Source of the DNA: Streptomyces yatensis | GTDB lineage: Bacteria; Actinomycetota; Actinomycetes; Streptomycetales; Streptomycetaceae | DNA: 64,000 nucleotides | Direction of reading: 5' to 3' | Assembly (NCBI RefSeq): GCF_018069625.1 | Contig: NZ_CP072941.1 | Coordinates: 10,168,001-10,232,000, forward strand | Made by a program: the position numbers and the translations under genes | The notes under the pieces: model-generated | The model's input: the letters and a program-made list of their open reading frames with translations, nothing else | What the model was told of the DNA's origin: nothing | The model's database searches: none | Part shown: in pieces, positions 1 through 8,848 of the stretch | Layout of the letters: each line of letters starts with the position of its first letter | Position numbering within the stretch: position 1 is the stretch's first letter

Positions 1-2334
1 GGGTTCATGCTCTCCGACACCGCCCCGGCGCTGCTGCTCACCGACGCCGACACCGCCGCCACGCTGCCGCGGGACAGCGAGAACATCCCGCGCCTCCTCC
101 TGGACGACCCCGCGACCGGCGCACACCTCGCCCGCTTCGACACCACCGACCCCGGCGACGGCGACCGGCTCGCGCCGCTGCGGCTGGCCAACCCCGCCTA
201 TGTCATCTACACCTCGGGCTCGACCGGACGGCCCAAGGGCGTCGTCATCCAGCACACCTCGCTCACCGACTACCTGGTCTTCGCCGGGGGCGACTACGAC
301 GGGGTGCGCGGCACCGCGCTGCTGCACTCCTCGATCTCCTTCGACCTGTCGGTGACCGCCACCCATGTGCCGCTCACCGTGGGCGGCACCGTCCAGGTCG
401 TCAGCGACCTCCAGGACCCGGACCCCGGGACCGCCGAGGCGCTGCGCGCCCGCCCGTGCACCTTCCTCAAGGCCACGCCCAGCCATCTGCCGGTCCTCAG
501 CACACTGCCCGAGGAATTCGCGCCCACCGCCGAACTGCTCCTCGGCGGGGAGCTGCTGCCGGGCGAGCGGGTCGGCGCCTGGCGCGCGGACCACCCCGGC
601 ACCACCGTCCTCAACATGTACGGGCCCACCGAGACCACGGTCAACTGCAGCCAGTACCGCATCGCTCCGGACACACCGATCCCGCCGGGACCGCTGCCCA
701 TCGGCGGTCCGATGCCCAACACCCGGTTCCACGTGCTCGACGACCACATCGAGCTGGTGCCGCCGGGCGCGGCCGGAGAACTGTACGTGGCGGGCGACTG
801 CCTGGCCCGCGGCTATCTGGGCCGCCCCGATATGACGGCCGCCCGGTTCGTCCCCGACCCGTTCGGCGCCCCCGGCTCCCGGATGTACCGCACCGGGGAC
901 GTGGTGCGCTGGAACCCGGACGGCACGCTGTCCTTCCTGCGCCGGGTGGACGACCAGGTCAAGCTGCGCGGCTTCCGGATCGAGCTCGGCGAGGTCGAGG
1001 CCGTGGTCGACCGCCATCCCGCCGTCGCCAGGTCCGCGGTGATCGTGCGCGAGGACCGCCCCGGCGACCAGCGCCTGGTCGCCTATGTGGTGCCCGAGCC
1101 CGGCGCCGCGCTCCCGGCCCCGGCCGAACTGCGCCGCCACGCCGCCGCGGACCTCCCCGAGTACATGGTCCCGAACGCCTTCGTCCCGCTGGACGTACTG
1201 CCGCTGACCCCCAACCGCAAACTGGACCGCCGGGCCCTGCCCGCGCCCGAGTCCTCAGCGGTGTCCGGCGGCCGGGCGCCCCGCACCCGCCAGGAGCGGC
1301 TGCTGTGCGAGCTGTTCGCCGAGGTCCTCGGGATGGACCGGGTCTCCGTCGACGACGGCTTCTTCGACCTCGGCGGCCACTCCCTGCTCGCCACCCGGCT
1401 CATCGGCCGGGTGCGCGCCACCTTCGGGGTGGACATCGCCATCCGCACCCTCTTCGAGGCACCCACCGTGGCGGAGCTGACCGAGCGGCTCGGCACCGGG
1501 GAGGACGACGGCCAGGGCGCCTTTGACGTCCTGCTGCCGCTGCGCCGCAAGGGCGGCCGCCCGCCGCTGTTCTGCGTCCACCCGGCCAGTGGCTTCAGCT
1601 GGTCCTACGCCGGGCTGATGCGCCACCTCGGCCCCGACTACCCGATCTACGGCGTGCAGTCGCGTGGCATCGCCGAACCCGGTGAACTGCCCACCGGCGT
1701 CCAGGAGATCGCCGCCGACTACCTGAAGCAGGTGCGCACCGTCCAGCCCACCGGCCCCTATCTGCTGCTCGGCTGGTCCTTCGGCGGACTCGTGGCGCAC
1801 GCCATGGCCGAACAGCTCCAGCGCGCCGGTGAGCGGGTCGCCCTGCTGGCCATGCTCGACTCCTTCCCCCGGCTCCCCGCGAGCCACGGCGGCACCGCGC
1901 GGGCCGGGGAGGAGGACGCCGTCCTGTCCCAGCGGGAGTTCCTCGGCGGAATGCTCGACCTGGCCGGCTACGAACGGGCCGACTGGGACGGGGAGCCGCT
2001 GGAGTACGGCCGGGTCGCGGAGATCCTCCGCGGCCAGGGCGGCATCCTCGGCAGCCTGGAGGAGCGGCACGTGGCGGCCCTGTACGAGGTGTTCGAGAAC
2101 AATTCACGGCTCGCACGGGGTCATGTACCCGGTACCTACGTGGGTGACCTTCTCTTCTTCGAGGCGACGCTCGGCAAACCGGGGGACGCCCCCGGGCCCG
2201 AGGTGTGGACGCCCTTCCTGGAGGGCTCCATCGAACGCCACCCCGTCGAGTCCACCCACGACGACATGACCCAGCCGGAACCGCTCGCCGGGATCGGCCG
2301 GATCCTCGCCACCCGGCTCCGCGACTTCACCTGA
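1..2334 (+). CDS. Nonribosomal peptide synthetase, terminal A-T-TE module (5' end outside window)
   Basis: The reading frame is open from base 1, so the gene begins upstream and no condensation domain is visible. Adenylation motifs occur in order: [11 protein letters not shown] (A3, about residue 70), NMYGPTETT (A5, about 205), YRTGD (A7), [12 protein letters not shown] (A8) and [10 protein letters not shown] (A10). The carrier motif [11 protein letters not shown] follows (Ser codon 1381-1383). A type I thioesterase ends the protein, with GWSFGG (Ser codon 1777) and a late STHDD histidine. Aligned by eye to GrsA, the specificity residues read D-L-T-K-L-G-M-V-N plus the invariant Lys, close to Asp codes of acidic lipopeptide synthetases. 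The Lys at position 278 is typical of a carboxylate side chain. I infer activation of Asp or 3-methyl-Asp as the last residue, then TE release or macrocyclisation. Product identity is inferred from the neighbours. Confidence 0.95.
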   Translation, partial: GFMLSDTAPALLLTDADTAATLPRDSENIPRLLLDDPATGAHLARFDTTDPGDGDRLAPLRLANPAYVIYTSGSTGRPKGVVIQHTSLTDYLVFAGGDYDGVRGTALLHSSISFDLSVTATHVPLTVGGTVQVVSDLQDPDPGTAEALRARPCTFLKATPSHLPVLSTLPEEFAPTAELLLGGELLPGERVGAWRADHPGTTVLNMYGPTETTVNCSQYRIAPDTPIPPGPLPIGGPMPNTRFHVLDDHIELVPPGAAGELYVAGDCLARGYLGRPDMTAARFVPDPFGAPGSRMYRTGDVVRWNPDGTLSFLRRVDDQVKLRGFRIELGEVEAVVDRHPAVARSAVIVREDRPGDQRLVAYVVPEPGAALPAPAELRRHAAADLPEYMVPNAFVPLDVLPLTPNRKLDRRALPAPESSAVSGGRAPRTRQERLLCELFAEVLGMDRVSVDDGFFDLGGHSLLATRLIGRVRATFGVDIAIRTLFEAPTVAELTERLGTGEDDGQGAFDVLLPLRRKGGRPPLFCVHPASGFSWSYAGLMRHLGPDYPIYGVQSRGIAEPGELPTGVQEIAADYLKQVRTVQPTGPYLLLGWSFGGLVAHAMAEQLQRAGERVALLAMLDSFPRLPASHGGTARAGEEDAVLSQREFLGGMLDLAGYERADWDGEPLEYGRVAEILRGQGGILGSLEERHVAALYEVFENNSRLARGHVPGTYVGDLLFFEATLGKPGDAPGPEVWTPFLEGSIERHPVESTHDDMTQPEPLAGIGRILATRLRDFT

Positions 2335-2390
2335 GCCCCCTCCACAGCCCCCTCCACGGACCTGTCCACGGAAGAGAGACGAGACGCGAG

Positions 2391-2609
2391 ATGAGCAACC
2401 CCTTCGACGACGCGGACGCCATGTATCTGGTGCTGGTCAACGACGAGGGCCAGTACTCCCTGTGGCCGGTCTTCGCCGAGGTCCCGGCCGGCTGGACCGG
2501 CGTCCACGGCCCCGACGGGCGCCAGGCCTGCCTGGATCACATCAACGAGAACTGGACCGACATGCGTCCCAAGAGCCTCGTCGAGGCCATGGACGCGGCC
2601 GCCTCCTGA
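2391..2609 (+). CDS. MbtH-like protein
   Basis: This 72-residue protein has the MbtH signature: N-terminal NPFDD, then [22 protein letters not shown] and a final SL. MbtH proteins bind NRPS adenylation domains and help their folding and activity. It lies 56 bases after the NRPS gene and has a purine-rich GAAGAGAGACGAG ribosome-binding region before the ATG. A longer in-frame opening exists upstream, but the MbtH family starts just before NPFDD, so 2391 is chosen. It most likely serves the adenylation domains of the NRPS genes here and upstream. Confidence 0.95.
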   Translation: MSNPFDDADAMYLVLVNDEGQYSLWPVFAEVPAGWTGVHGPDGRQACLDHINENWTDMRPKSLVEAMDAAAS

Positions 2610-2656
2610 CGGCACGGCCCACGAACCGCCCCCTCGCACCACAAGAACACCCACCC

Positions 2657-2707
2657 GAGAAACACACCCAAGAAACACACCGAGAAATACACACGAAGGA
2701 GCACACC
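2657..2707 (+). repeat. A-rich degenerate tandem repeat in the leader of the first ACP gene
   Basis: About four imperfect copies of a 12-14 base unit, of the type GAGAAACACACC, run up to the GAAGGAG ribosome-binding site of the ACP gene at 2708. The stretch is nearly free of G-C runs, very unlike the surrounding DNA, and should be unstructured in mRNA. I infer that it favours strong initiation of the ACP, which is needed in excess over the other PKS proteins. Confidence 0.6.
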
Positions 2708-2965
2708 ATGTCCGAAGCGCGTGAGCAGCACCTGGACGAGCTGCGCGAGATCGTCGCCGAGGTGCTCGAGGTCGAGCCCGAGGAGATCACCGAGACCGGT
2801 TCTTTCGTGGAGGAGCACGAGGCGGACTCGCTGCGGGCGATCGAGATCCTCGCCCGGATCGAGAAGAAGTACAAGATCGACATCCCGCAGTCCGAGCTGC
2901 CGCAGATGGAGAACCTCAAGGCGGTCTACGACGTCGTGGCCAACCAGGCCGGCTGGCAGGACTGA
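2708..2965 (+). CDS. Acyl carrier protein (copy 1)
   Basis: This 85-residue acidic protein has the phosphopantetheine site in EADSLRAIEILARIE (Ser about residue 41). ACPs of this size accompany type II PKS and fatty-acid enzymes and carry the growing chain as a thioester. It is almost identical in protein and DNA to the ACP at 7376-7633; the proteins differ only at residue 8 (Q/K) and at two residues near the C terminus. It is a free-standing ACP within the NRPS/PKS operon, with a good GAAGGAG site before the ATG. It probably carries the highly reduced polyketide chain built by the KS/CLF pairs downstream. Confidence 0.95.
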   Translation: MSEAREQHLDELREIVAEVLEVEPEEITETGSFVEEHEADSLRAIEILARIEKKYKIDIPQSELPQMENLKAVYDVVANQAGWQD

Positions 2966-3022
2966 CCCCTTCGCACACCACGGCGACGACGACGTCACGA
3001 GGGAAGAGAGCGGATCACCGAC

Positions 3023-3550
3023 ATGAATGCTCCAGCAGCCCGGGACACCGGGGGACGGCAGATGGCCTGGGCCGGATACACGGCCGCGGTACTGGCCATC
3101 GTCTTCGGCCTGTTCAGCTTCTACTGGGCCGCCGGAGGCACCTTCGGCATCGACACCCTGGGCGGCGCGATCCAGCGGATGGCGGAACGCCGGGACTCCG
3201 GCTTCCTCGCGGTCGTCTGGATCACCGGCGCGCTCAAGGTCGCGGGCGGTCTCTTCTCGTTGTCGCTCGTCCGGCCGTGGGGCCGCGTCGTCCCCCGCCC
3301 GCTGATGCTTCTCGCGGGCTGGGGCGGCGCGGCACTGCTGACCGTCTACGGCGCCCTGCAGGTCGGCAGCCTGCTGCTGGTGGCGTTCGGCGTGCTCACC
3401 CCGTCCGACCCCGTCGAGTGGAAGCCGCTGCTGTGGCGCCTGTTCGTCTGGGACATGTCGTTCCTGGTGTGGGGAATCCTGCTCTTCCTCGCCACCCGGA
3501 CCTATGTCATGAACCATCCGCGGCGCCCGGAAAGGCGCGGAGGAAATTGA
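3023..3550 (+). CDS. DUF3995-type integral membrane protein
   Basis: This 175-residue protein has about four hydrophobic segments (roughly residues 14-38, 63-85, 92-125 and 135-160) and the FYWAAGGTFGIDTLGG stretch I associate with the DUF3995 family. Its biochemical function is unknown. Its stop overlaps the start of the next gene in TGATG, so it is translationally coupled to the diaminopropionate synthase. A membrane protein inside a biosynthetic operon could have a transport or immunity role, but nothing in the sequence shows this. Confidence 0.75.
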   Translation: MNAPAARDTGGRQMAWAGYTAAVLAIVFGLFSFYWAAGGTFGIDTLGGAIQRMAERRDSGFLAVVWITGALKVAGGLFSLSLVRPWGRVVPRPLMLLAGWGGAALLTVYGALQVGSLLLVAFGVLTPSDPVEWKPLLWRLFVWDMSFLVWGILLFLATRTYVMNHPRRPERRGGN

Positions 3551-4554
3551 TGTACGACAGCGCGCAGGACCTGGTCTTCGACCATGTCTTCCTGCGGATC
3601 GATGGACTCGTCCCCGATATCCGGCTCCTGCTCAAGATCGAGGGTTTCAATCCGGCCGGTTCGATCAAACTGAAGACCGCCATCGGACTCGTCGAGGACG
3701 CCGAGCGGTGGAATCTGCTCAGACCCGGCGGCCACATCATCGAATCGTCCTCGGGCAACCTGGGAGTGGCGCTCGCCTCCGTGTGCGCCGCCAGGGGATA
3801 CCGCTTCACCTGCGTCACCGACCCCAACACCTCACCCCAGAACGCGGCCCTGATCCGGGCCTTCGGGGCGACGCTGGTGGTGGTCGACAAGAAGGACGCC
3901 AACGGCGGCTATCTCCAGTCGAGGATCGACCACATCCACGACCGGCTGCGGGAGGACCCCTCCCTGTTCTGGCCGAACCAGTACGCGAACGAGGCCAACC
4001 CCCGGATCCACCGGGAGCGCACCGCCGCCGCCATCCTCGAGGAGGTCCCCGAGGTCGACCACCTGTTCATCGGCGCCGGCACCACCGGCACCCTGATGGG
4101 CTGCGCGGCCTACTTCCACGAACGCTCCCCGCACACCCGGATCGTCGCGGTGGACACCGCGGGATCCGTCACCTTCGGCTTCCCGCCCGGCAAGCGGCAT
4201 CTCCCCGGGCTGGGCACCAGCCGCAAGCCCGAACTGTGCGACCCCCGGCTCGTCGACGACATCGTCATCGTCCCCGAGGCCGAGGCGATCCGCATGTGCC
4301 GCACCATCGCCAGAAGCCGGGGCATCGCCATCGGCGGCTCCACCGGCTCGGTCCTGGCGGCCGTGGCGCGCAGGGGCCCATCGCTGCCGCCCGGATCCAC
4401 CGTCGTGGCCATCGCTCCCGACACCGGGGACCGCTATCTCAACACCATCTACAACGACGCCTGGGTCGAGGAACGCTTCGGACACCAGGCCCTGGCCCCG
4501 GCGGGCGCGGACGACCATCCGGACGCCGACGGCTCACTGCTCCTGAAAGGCTGA
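3550..4554 (+). CDS. sbnA: SbnA-like PLP-dependent N-(2-amino-2-carboxyethyl)-glutamate synthase
   Basis: This 334-residue protein of the cysteine-synthase fold has the PLP lysine in NPAGSIKLKTA (Lys40), a substrate loop ESSSGNLG, a phosphate-binding loop GAGTTGT and a C-terminal GGSTGS. SbnA-type enzymes condense O-phosphoserine with glutamate, the first step to L-2,3-diaminopropionate. The ATG overlaps the stop of the preceding gene, and the SbnB partner starts two bases after its stop. The SbnA-SbnB pairing makes this function much more likely than cysteine synthesis. It supplies Dap to an NRPS, most of which lies outside the window. Confidence 0.92.
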   Translation: MYDSAQDLVFDHVFLRIDGLVPDIRLLLKIEGFNPAGSIKLKTAIGLVEDAERWNLLRPGGHIIESSSGNLGVALASVCAARGYRFTCVTDPNTSPQNAALIRAFGATLVVVDKKDANGGYLQSRIDHIHDRLREDPSLFWPNQYANEANPRIHRERTAAAILEEVPEVDHLFIGAGTTGTLMGCAAYFHERSPHTRIVAVDTAGSVTFGFPPGKRHLPGLGTSRKPELCDPRLVDDIVIVPEAEAIRMCRTIARSRGIAIGGSTGSVLAAVARRGPSLPPGSTVVAIAPDTGDRYLNTIYNDAWVEERFGHQALAPAGADDHPDADGSLLLKG

Positions 4555-4555
4555 C

Positions 4556-5563
4556 ATGTTCGACTTCCATGTCGTCAGCGGCAAAACCGCCCGCCGTGTG
4601 ATCGGCCGCTCCCGGTCGAAGATCGTTGACCAGGTACGGGACACCTACCTCACCCATGACCTGGGTGACTCGGTCAATCCCAACAGCTACTTCCTGCGCT
4701 TCCCCGACAAGCCCGACAGCCGCATCATCGCCCTGCCCGCCTATCTGGGCGGTGGGCACTCGGTCGCCGGCATCAAGTGGATCGCCAGCTTCCCCGCCAA
4801 TATCGAGCGCTCGGTGCCGCGCGCCTCGGCGGTCCTGCTGCTCAACGACTACGAGACCGGCTATCCGTTCGCCTGCCTCGAAGCCGCCCAGATCAGCGCC
4901 GCCCGCACCGCGGCCTCCGCCGTGCTCGCCGCCGAGACGCTGCACGGATCCCGGACCGCCCGGCGGCTCCTGGTGATCGGCGCGGGCATCATCGCCCGCA
5001 ACATCCTGGAGTTCTTCACCGACCGCGACTGGCAGCTCGACGAGGTGCTGGTGCACGACCGGGACCCGCGCTACGCCGAATCGCTCACCGAGCATGTCTC
5101 CGGCGTCCTCGGCCACCGTGCGAGCGTCGCCCCCGACCGGGACAAGGCCATCGCCGAGGCCGATCTGGTGGTGCTCGCCACCACGGCAGGAGAGCCCTAC
5201 ATCACCCGGCCGGGCACCTTCGCCCCCGGTCAGATCGTCCTCAACATCTCCCTGCGGGACATCGGCCCGGAGATCGTGGTGGGCGCCTGCAACATCCTGG
5301 ACGACATCGACCACTGCCTCACGGCCAACACCTCGCCGCATCTGGCCGAGCAGAAGTTCGGCCACCGGGATTTCATCAACGGCACCCTCGCGGATGTGAT
5401 CCGTGGCCGCCGGAAGGTGGCTGCCGACCGGCCCGTCATCTTCTCGCCCTTCGGCCTCGGCGTGCTCGACCTCGCCGTCGGCGCGTTCGTGCACCGGGCC
5501 GCCCTCGAGGCGAACGAGGCCACCGCCATCGAAGGATTCTTCGGCGAGACCACCCGCTGGTGA
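4556..5563 (+). CDS. sbnB: SbnB-like N-(2-amino-2-carboxyethyl)-glutamate dehydrogenase
   Basis: This 335-residue member of the ornithine cyclodeaminase/mu-crystallin family has an NAD-binding motif VIGAGIIARNIL (about residue 140) and the family region FPANIERSVPRAS. SbnB oxidatively splits the SbnA product to 2-oxoglutarate and L-2,3-diaminopropionate. It follows sbnA by one base, which strongly suggests joint translation. An ornithine cyclodeaminase function is possible for the fold, but the gene pair argues for Dap synthesis. Confidence 0.92.
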   Translation: MFDFHVVSGKTARRVIGRSRSKIVDQVRDTYLTHDLGDSVNPNSYFLRFPDKPDSRIIALPAYLGGGHSVAGIKWIASFPANIERSVPRASAVLLLNDYETGYPFACLEAAQISAARTAASAVLAAETLHGSRTARRLLVIGAGIIARNILEFFTDRDWQLDEVLVHDRDPRYAESLTEHVSGVLGHRASVAPDRDKAIAEADLVVLATTAGEPYITRPGTFAPGQIVLNISLRDIGPEIVVGACNILDDIDHCLTANTSPHLAEQKFGHRDFINGTLADVIRGRRKVAADRPVIFSPFGLGVLDLAVGAFVHRAALEANEATAIEGFFGETTRW

Positions 5564-5657
5564 TCGCCACCGGCCGGTGAGCACCACCGGCTCGTGACCC
5601 GCCCTTCTCTCACCACCCACCGGCCCCTGTCCGGGCCCGAAGCATGAGGTAATTCCC

Positions 5658-6398
5658 ATGTCCACACAACGCCGTGCCCTTGTCACCGGGGGATCGCGCG
5701 GTATCGGCGCGAGCGTCGCCCTCCGCCTCGCCCAGGACGGAATGGACGTCGCGTTCTGCTACCGCAGCGAGAAGGAGCGCGCCGAGGAGACCGCCGAGCG
5801 GATCCGTGAGCTGGGGGTGCGCTGCTTCCACGCGCCCTGTGACGTCGCGGACCTGGAGGCCGTGCAGTCCTTCATCAAGGAGGCGGAGGCCGACCTCGGC
5901 CCCATCGACACCCTCGTCAACTCGGCCGGCATCGTCCGCGACAACCCCCTCGTGCTGATGCCGGTGGAGGACTGGAACGCCGTCATCGACGCCAGCCTGA
6001 CCGGTGTCTTCAACTTCTGCCGGTCGATGGCGTTCGGCTTCATGAAGCGCAAGCGGGGCGTCATCGTCAACGTCTCCTCGGTGGCCGGGGTCTACGGCAA
6101 CAAGGCGCAGACGAACTACTCCGCCGCCAAGGCCGGTATCAACGGCATGAGCAAGGCGCTGGCCAAGGAGCTCGCCCCCTACGGCCTGCGGGTCAACGTC
6201 GTCGCCCCCGGCTTCATCGAGACCGACATGACCGCGGACCTCACCGACAAGGTGCGCGCCCAGGCGATGGAGCTGGTCCCCATGCGCCGCTTCGGCACCC
6301 CCGAGGACGTGGCCGAACTGGTGTCGTTCCTGGTGTCCGACCGGGCCGGCTACATCACCGGGCAGATCCTCCAGGTCGACGGGGGCATCGTCCTGTGA
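5658..6398 (+). CDS. FabG-like 3-ketoacyl-ACP reductase (PKS ketoreductase)
   Basis: This 246-residue short-chain dehydrogenase has TGGSRGIG at the NADP site, NSAGI, the catalytic Ser in VNVSSVAG and the YSAAKAG Tyr-Lys pair. It has the length and motifs of FabG. It would reduce each beta-keto group made by the KS/CLF complex. Its final codons overlap the next gene in GTGA, coupling it to the dehydratase. It is the only ketoreductase in the cluster part seen here, so it presumably serves every elongation round. Confidence 0.93.
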   Translation: MSTQRRALVTGGSRGIGASVALRLAQDGMDVAFCYRSEKERAEETAERIRELGVRCFHAPCDVADLEAVQSFIKEAEADLGPIDTLVNSAGIVRDNPLVLMPVEDWNAVIDASLTGVFNFCRSMAFGFMKRKRGVIVNVSSVAGVYGNKAQTNYSAAKAGINGMSKALAKELAPYGLRVNVVAPGFIETDMTADLTDKVRAQAMELVPMRRFGTPEDVAELVSFLVSDRAGYITGQILQVDGGIVL

Positions 6399-6829
6399 GC
6401 CGCCGGTTCGCCGCCCCGCTCACCGCGGTCGACACGGTGGACATCGCGGACACCCCGGGCGGCGCACGCGTGGAGGCGGTCAAGCGGATCGCCGGCGAGG
6501 ACCCGTATCTCGTCGGCCACTACCCGGACTTCACCATCTACCCGGGCGTGTTCACCCTCGAATCCGTCCACCAGGCCATCCGCCACTGGGCCACCGAACG
6601 GCACGGCCCGGGGGCCGTCGCCGAACTGGCCACCATCACCTCGATCAGCTTCGCGGCCCCGCTCGTGCCCGGGGACACCCTGCGCATCGGCTGCGATCTG
6701 ACCGAACACGACGACACCCCCGCGACGGTGCGGGCCAAGGTCCGCTGCCACCGCGGCGACGGCGCCCTGTCCGCCCGGATGACCCTCGAACTGCGCATCG
6801 ACCGGAGGGACGGCGATGATCACGCTTGA
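6395..6829 (+). CDS. Hotdog-fold beta-hydroxyacyl-ACP dehydratase, catalytic-type subunit
   Basis: This 144-residue protein starts at a GTG overlapping the ketoreductase stop. It contains GHYPDFTIYPGVFTLESVHQ, matching the FabZ pattern HFPxxPxxPGV with its active-site His. The next gene, overlapping by 14 bases, encodes a second FabZ-like protein lacking this His. I infer a heterodimeric dehydratase that forms the trans double bonds of a polyene chain, as known for highly reducing type II PKS systems such as ishigamide. Confidence 0.85.
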   Translation: MSRRFAAPLTAVDTVDIADTPGGARVEAVKRIAGEDPYLVGHYPDFTIYPGVFTLESVHQAIRHWATERHGPGAVAELATITSISFAAPLVPGDTLRIGCDLTEHDDTPATVRAKVRCHRGDGALSARMTLELRIDRRDGDDHA

Positions 6830-7298
6830 ACACGCCGACATCCGGCGCATCCTGCCGCACCGCCACCCCGTCCTGCTCGTGGACCGCGTCCTGGACCTCG
6901 AACCGGGCTCGCGCATCACCGCCACCAAGACCGTGTCCGGCAGCGAACCCTGCTACGCCGGGCTGGACGAGGACCTCCCCACGTCCGCCTACGCCTATCC
7001 GGCCTCCCTGCTCGTCGAGTCGTTCGGCCAGACCGGCGCCGTGCTGTGGCTGTACTCCGCCGCCACCGCGGGGGAGCGGCGCGAGGGCACCCTCATCTTC
7101 GGCTCCGCCCGCGAGGTGACGATCACCGGCAGCGCCTACCCCGGCGATGTGCTGCGCCACACCGTCGAGATCGACCAGCTCATCGGCGACAACGCGTTCA
7201 TGCGCGGCGAGACCTGGGTGGGCGAGCGCCGCATCGCCACCCTCGGCTCGGTCCTCGCCGTCGTCCGCGAGGGGATCGCCGCCGGCACCGGCTCATGA
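6816..7298 (+). CDS. FabZ-like dehydratase partner lacking the catalytic His
   Basis: This 160-residue hotdog protein opens with ILPHRHPVLLVDRVLDLEPG, a clear FabZ start, and has LLVESFGQTGA where FabZ has its PGV-E-Q helix. The usual GHFP is replaced by AYAYP, so the active-site His is missing. It overlaps the previous dehydratase gene. I infer that it is the structural or complementary half of a heterodimer, giving the other subunit's active site its second wall or supplying a different catalytic residue. Confidence 0.82.
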   Translation: MITLEHADIRRILPHRHPVLLVDRVLDLEPGSRITATKTVSGSEPCYAGLDEDLPTSAYAYPASLLVESFGQTGAVLWLYSAATAGERREGTLIFGSAREVTITGSAYPGDVLRHTVEIDQLIGDNAFMRGETWVGERRIATLGSVLAVVREGIAAGTGS

Positions 7299-7357
7299 CC
7301 CTCCGCACGCCCCAAATCCCGTCCCCGGCTTTTGCCGGCCACCCCCGTCCCCCTGCC

Positions 7358-7373
7358 GAATTCAGGAGAATTC
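7358..7373 (+). promoter_or_regulatory. Ribosome-binding site displayed in a small hairpin loop before ACP copy 2
   Basis: GAATTC-AGGA-GAATTC: two 6-base arms pair perfectly and the loop carries the AGGA of the ribosome-binding site, three bases before the ATG at 7376. It is a weak hairpin and its regulatory effect is unproven. Confidence 0.4.
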
Positions 7374-7375
7374 CC

Positions 7376-7633
7376 ATGTCCGAAGCGCGTGAGAAGCATC
7401 TGGACGAGCTGCGCGAGATCGTCGCCGAGGTGCTCGAGGTCGAGCCGGAGGAGATCACCGAGACCGGTTCCTTCGTGGAGGAGCACGAGGCGGACTCGCT
7501 CCGGGCGATCGAGATCCTCGCCCGCATCGAGAAGAAGTACAAGATCGACATTCCGCAGTCCGAGCTGCCGCAGATGGAGAACCTCAAGGCGGTCTACGAC
7601 GTCGTGGCCGCGCAGTCCGGCTGGCAGGACTGA
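7376..7633 (+). CDS. Acyl carrier protein (copy 2)
   Basis: This 85-residue ACP has the same EADSLRAIEILARIE site as the copy at 2708-2965. The two coding sequences differ at only a small number of bases, but their upstream regions are unrelated. It lies directly before the first ketosynthase gene (6 bases), the usual place for a type II PKS ACP. The near identity points to a recent duplication or gene conversion; the two copies could be redundant or could be loaded by different KS/CLF pairs. Confidence 0.95.
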   Translation: MSEAREKHLDELREIVAEVLEVEPEEITETGSFVEEHEADSLRAIEILARIEKKYKIDIPQSELPQMENLKAVYDVVAAQSGWQD

Positions 7634-7639
7634 TCACCG

Positions 7640-8848
7640 ATGAACCGACGAGTGGTCATCACCGGGCTCGGTCCGGTCTCCAGCATCGGCACCGGTGTCA
7701 CGGCGTTCGGCCGGGCCCTGCGGGCCGGCACCAGTGGCATCTCCGCCATCTCCAGCTTCGACTCCTCCGGCTTCCCGCACTACATGGCCGGTGAGGTCCC
7801 CGACTTCGACCCCAAGGCGCTGCTGCGCACCCTCTCCACCTCCGAATGGGGCCGCACCAGCCTGTTCGCGGCCGCGGCCGCGCGGCTGGCCGTCGAGGAT
7901 GCCGGAATCGACGAGAAGGTGCTCGCGGGCGCCGCCGCAGGCTCCAGCATCGGCACCACCAGCGGAGAGTCCCAGGTCATCGAGGCGCTCACCGCCGAGT
8001 GGGTGCACAGCGGGCTGGACCGGATCACCCCGGCGTACGCGGCCCAGGTCCCGGCCTCCCGGCTGGCCACCGCCGTCAACCAGGAACTCGGTCTCACCGG
8101 CGAGGCGGTGACCCTGTCCACCGCCTGCTCGGCCAGCAACTACGCACTCGGCTACGCGTACGACCAGATCGTCACCGGCGACGCCGACTACATGATCGCC
8201 GGTGGCGCGGACTCGGTGTGCCGCTGGGCGCACGCCGGTTTCTACCGGCTCGGCGCGCTCACCGAGAAGGTCTGCTCACCGTTCGACAAGGACCGCTCCG
8301 GCATCCTCACCGGCGAGGGCGGGGCCGCCCTCTTCCTGGAATCCCTGGAGTCCGCCACCGAACGCGGCGCCCACATCTACGCCGAGGTGCTCGGCTACGG
8401 CCTCAACTGCGACGCCAACCACATGGTCGCCCCCGACCCGGTGAGCATCGCCGCATGCATGCGCCGGGCCCACCACAACGCCGGTATCGCCCCCGCCGAC
8501 GTCGACTACATCTGCGCCCACGGCACCGGCACCCCGGCCAACGACGCGATGGAGGCCCAGGCCGTGGTCGAGGTCTTCGGCACCCGGCCCCCGCCGATCA
8601 GCTCCATCAAGTCCATGCTCGGCCACACCATGGGCGCGGCCAGCGGATTCGGCGCCATCGCCTCCGCACTCGCCCTCGACGAGGGCTTCCTGCCCCCGAC
8701 CACCAACTACCGCACCCCCGACCCCGAACTGCCCGCCATCGACCCCGTGCCGAACGAGAGCCGCCCGGCACAGCCCAAGGTCGTGCAGAACAACGGCTTC
8801 GCCTTCGGCGGCAACAACGCCATCACCATCCTCGGACGGGTCGCATGA
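7640..8848 (+). CDS. Ketosynthase alpha (KS1), FabF-like
   Basis: This 402-residue beta-ketoacyl-ACP synthase has all catalytic residues: Cys163 in STACSASN, His in AHGTGTPAND, and Lys/His in SIKSMLGHTMGAASG. The C-terminal NNGFAFGGNNA is typical. It starts 6 bases after ACP copy 2 and its end overlaps the next gene in ATGA, the classic KS-alpha/chain-length-factor arrangement. It would catalyse decarboxylative condensation of malonyl-ACP in a highly reducing type II PKS. Confidence 0.95.
   Translation: MNRRVVITGLGPVSSIGTGVTAFGRALRAGTSGISAISSFDSSGFPHYMAGEVPDFDPKALLRTLSTSEWGRTSLFAAAAARLAVEDAGIDEKVLAGAAAGSSIGTTSGESQVIEALTAEWVHSGLDRITPAYAAQVPASRLATAVNQELGLTGEAVTLSTACSASNYALGYAYDQIVTGDADYMIAGGADSVCRWAHAGFYRLGALTEKVCSPFDKDRSGILTGEGGAALFLESLESATERGAHIYAEVLGYGLNCDANHMVAPDPVSIAACMRRAHHNAGIAPADVDYICAHGTGTPANDAMEAQAVVEVFGTRPPPISSIKSMLGHTMGAASGFGAIASALALDEGFLPPTTNYRTPDPELPAIDPVPNESRPAQPKVVQNNGFAFGGNNAITILGRVA

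Noticed and set aside
1083..2070. Long open frames on the - strand opposite the NRPS gene
   Set aside because: They mirror codon positions of the high-GC NRPS gene, have no start signals and contain no domain motifs.
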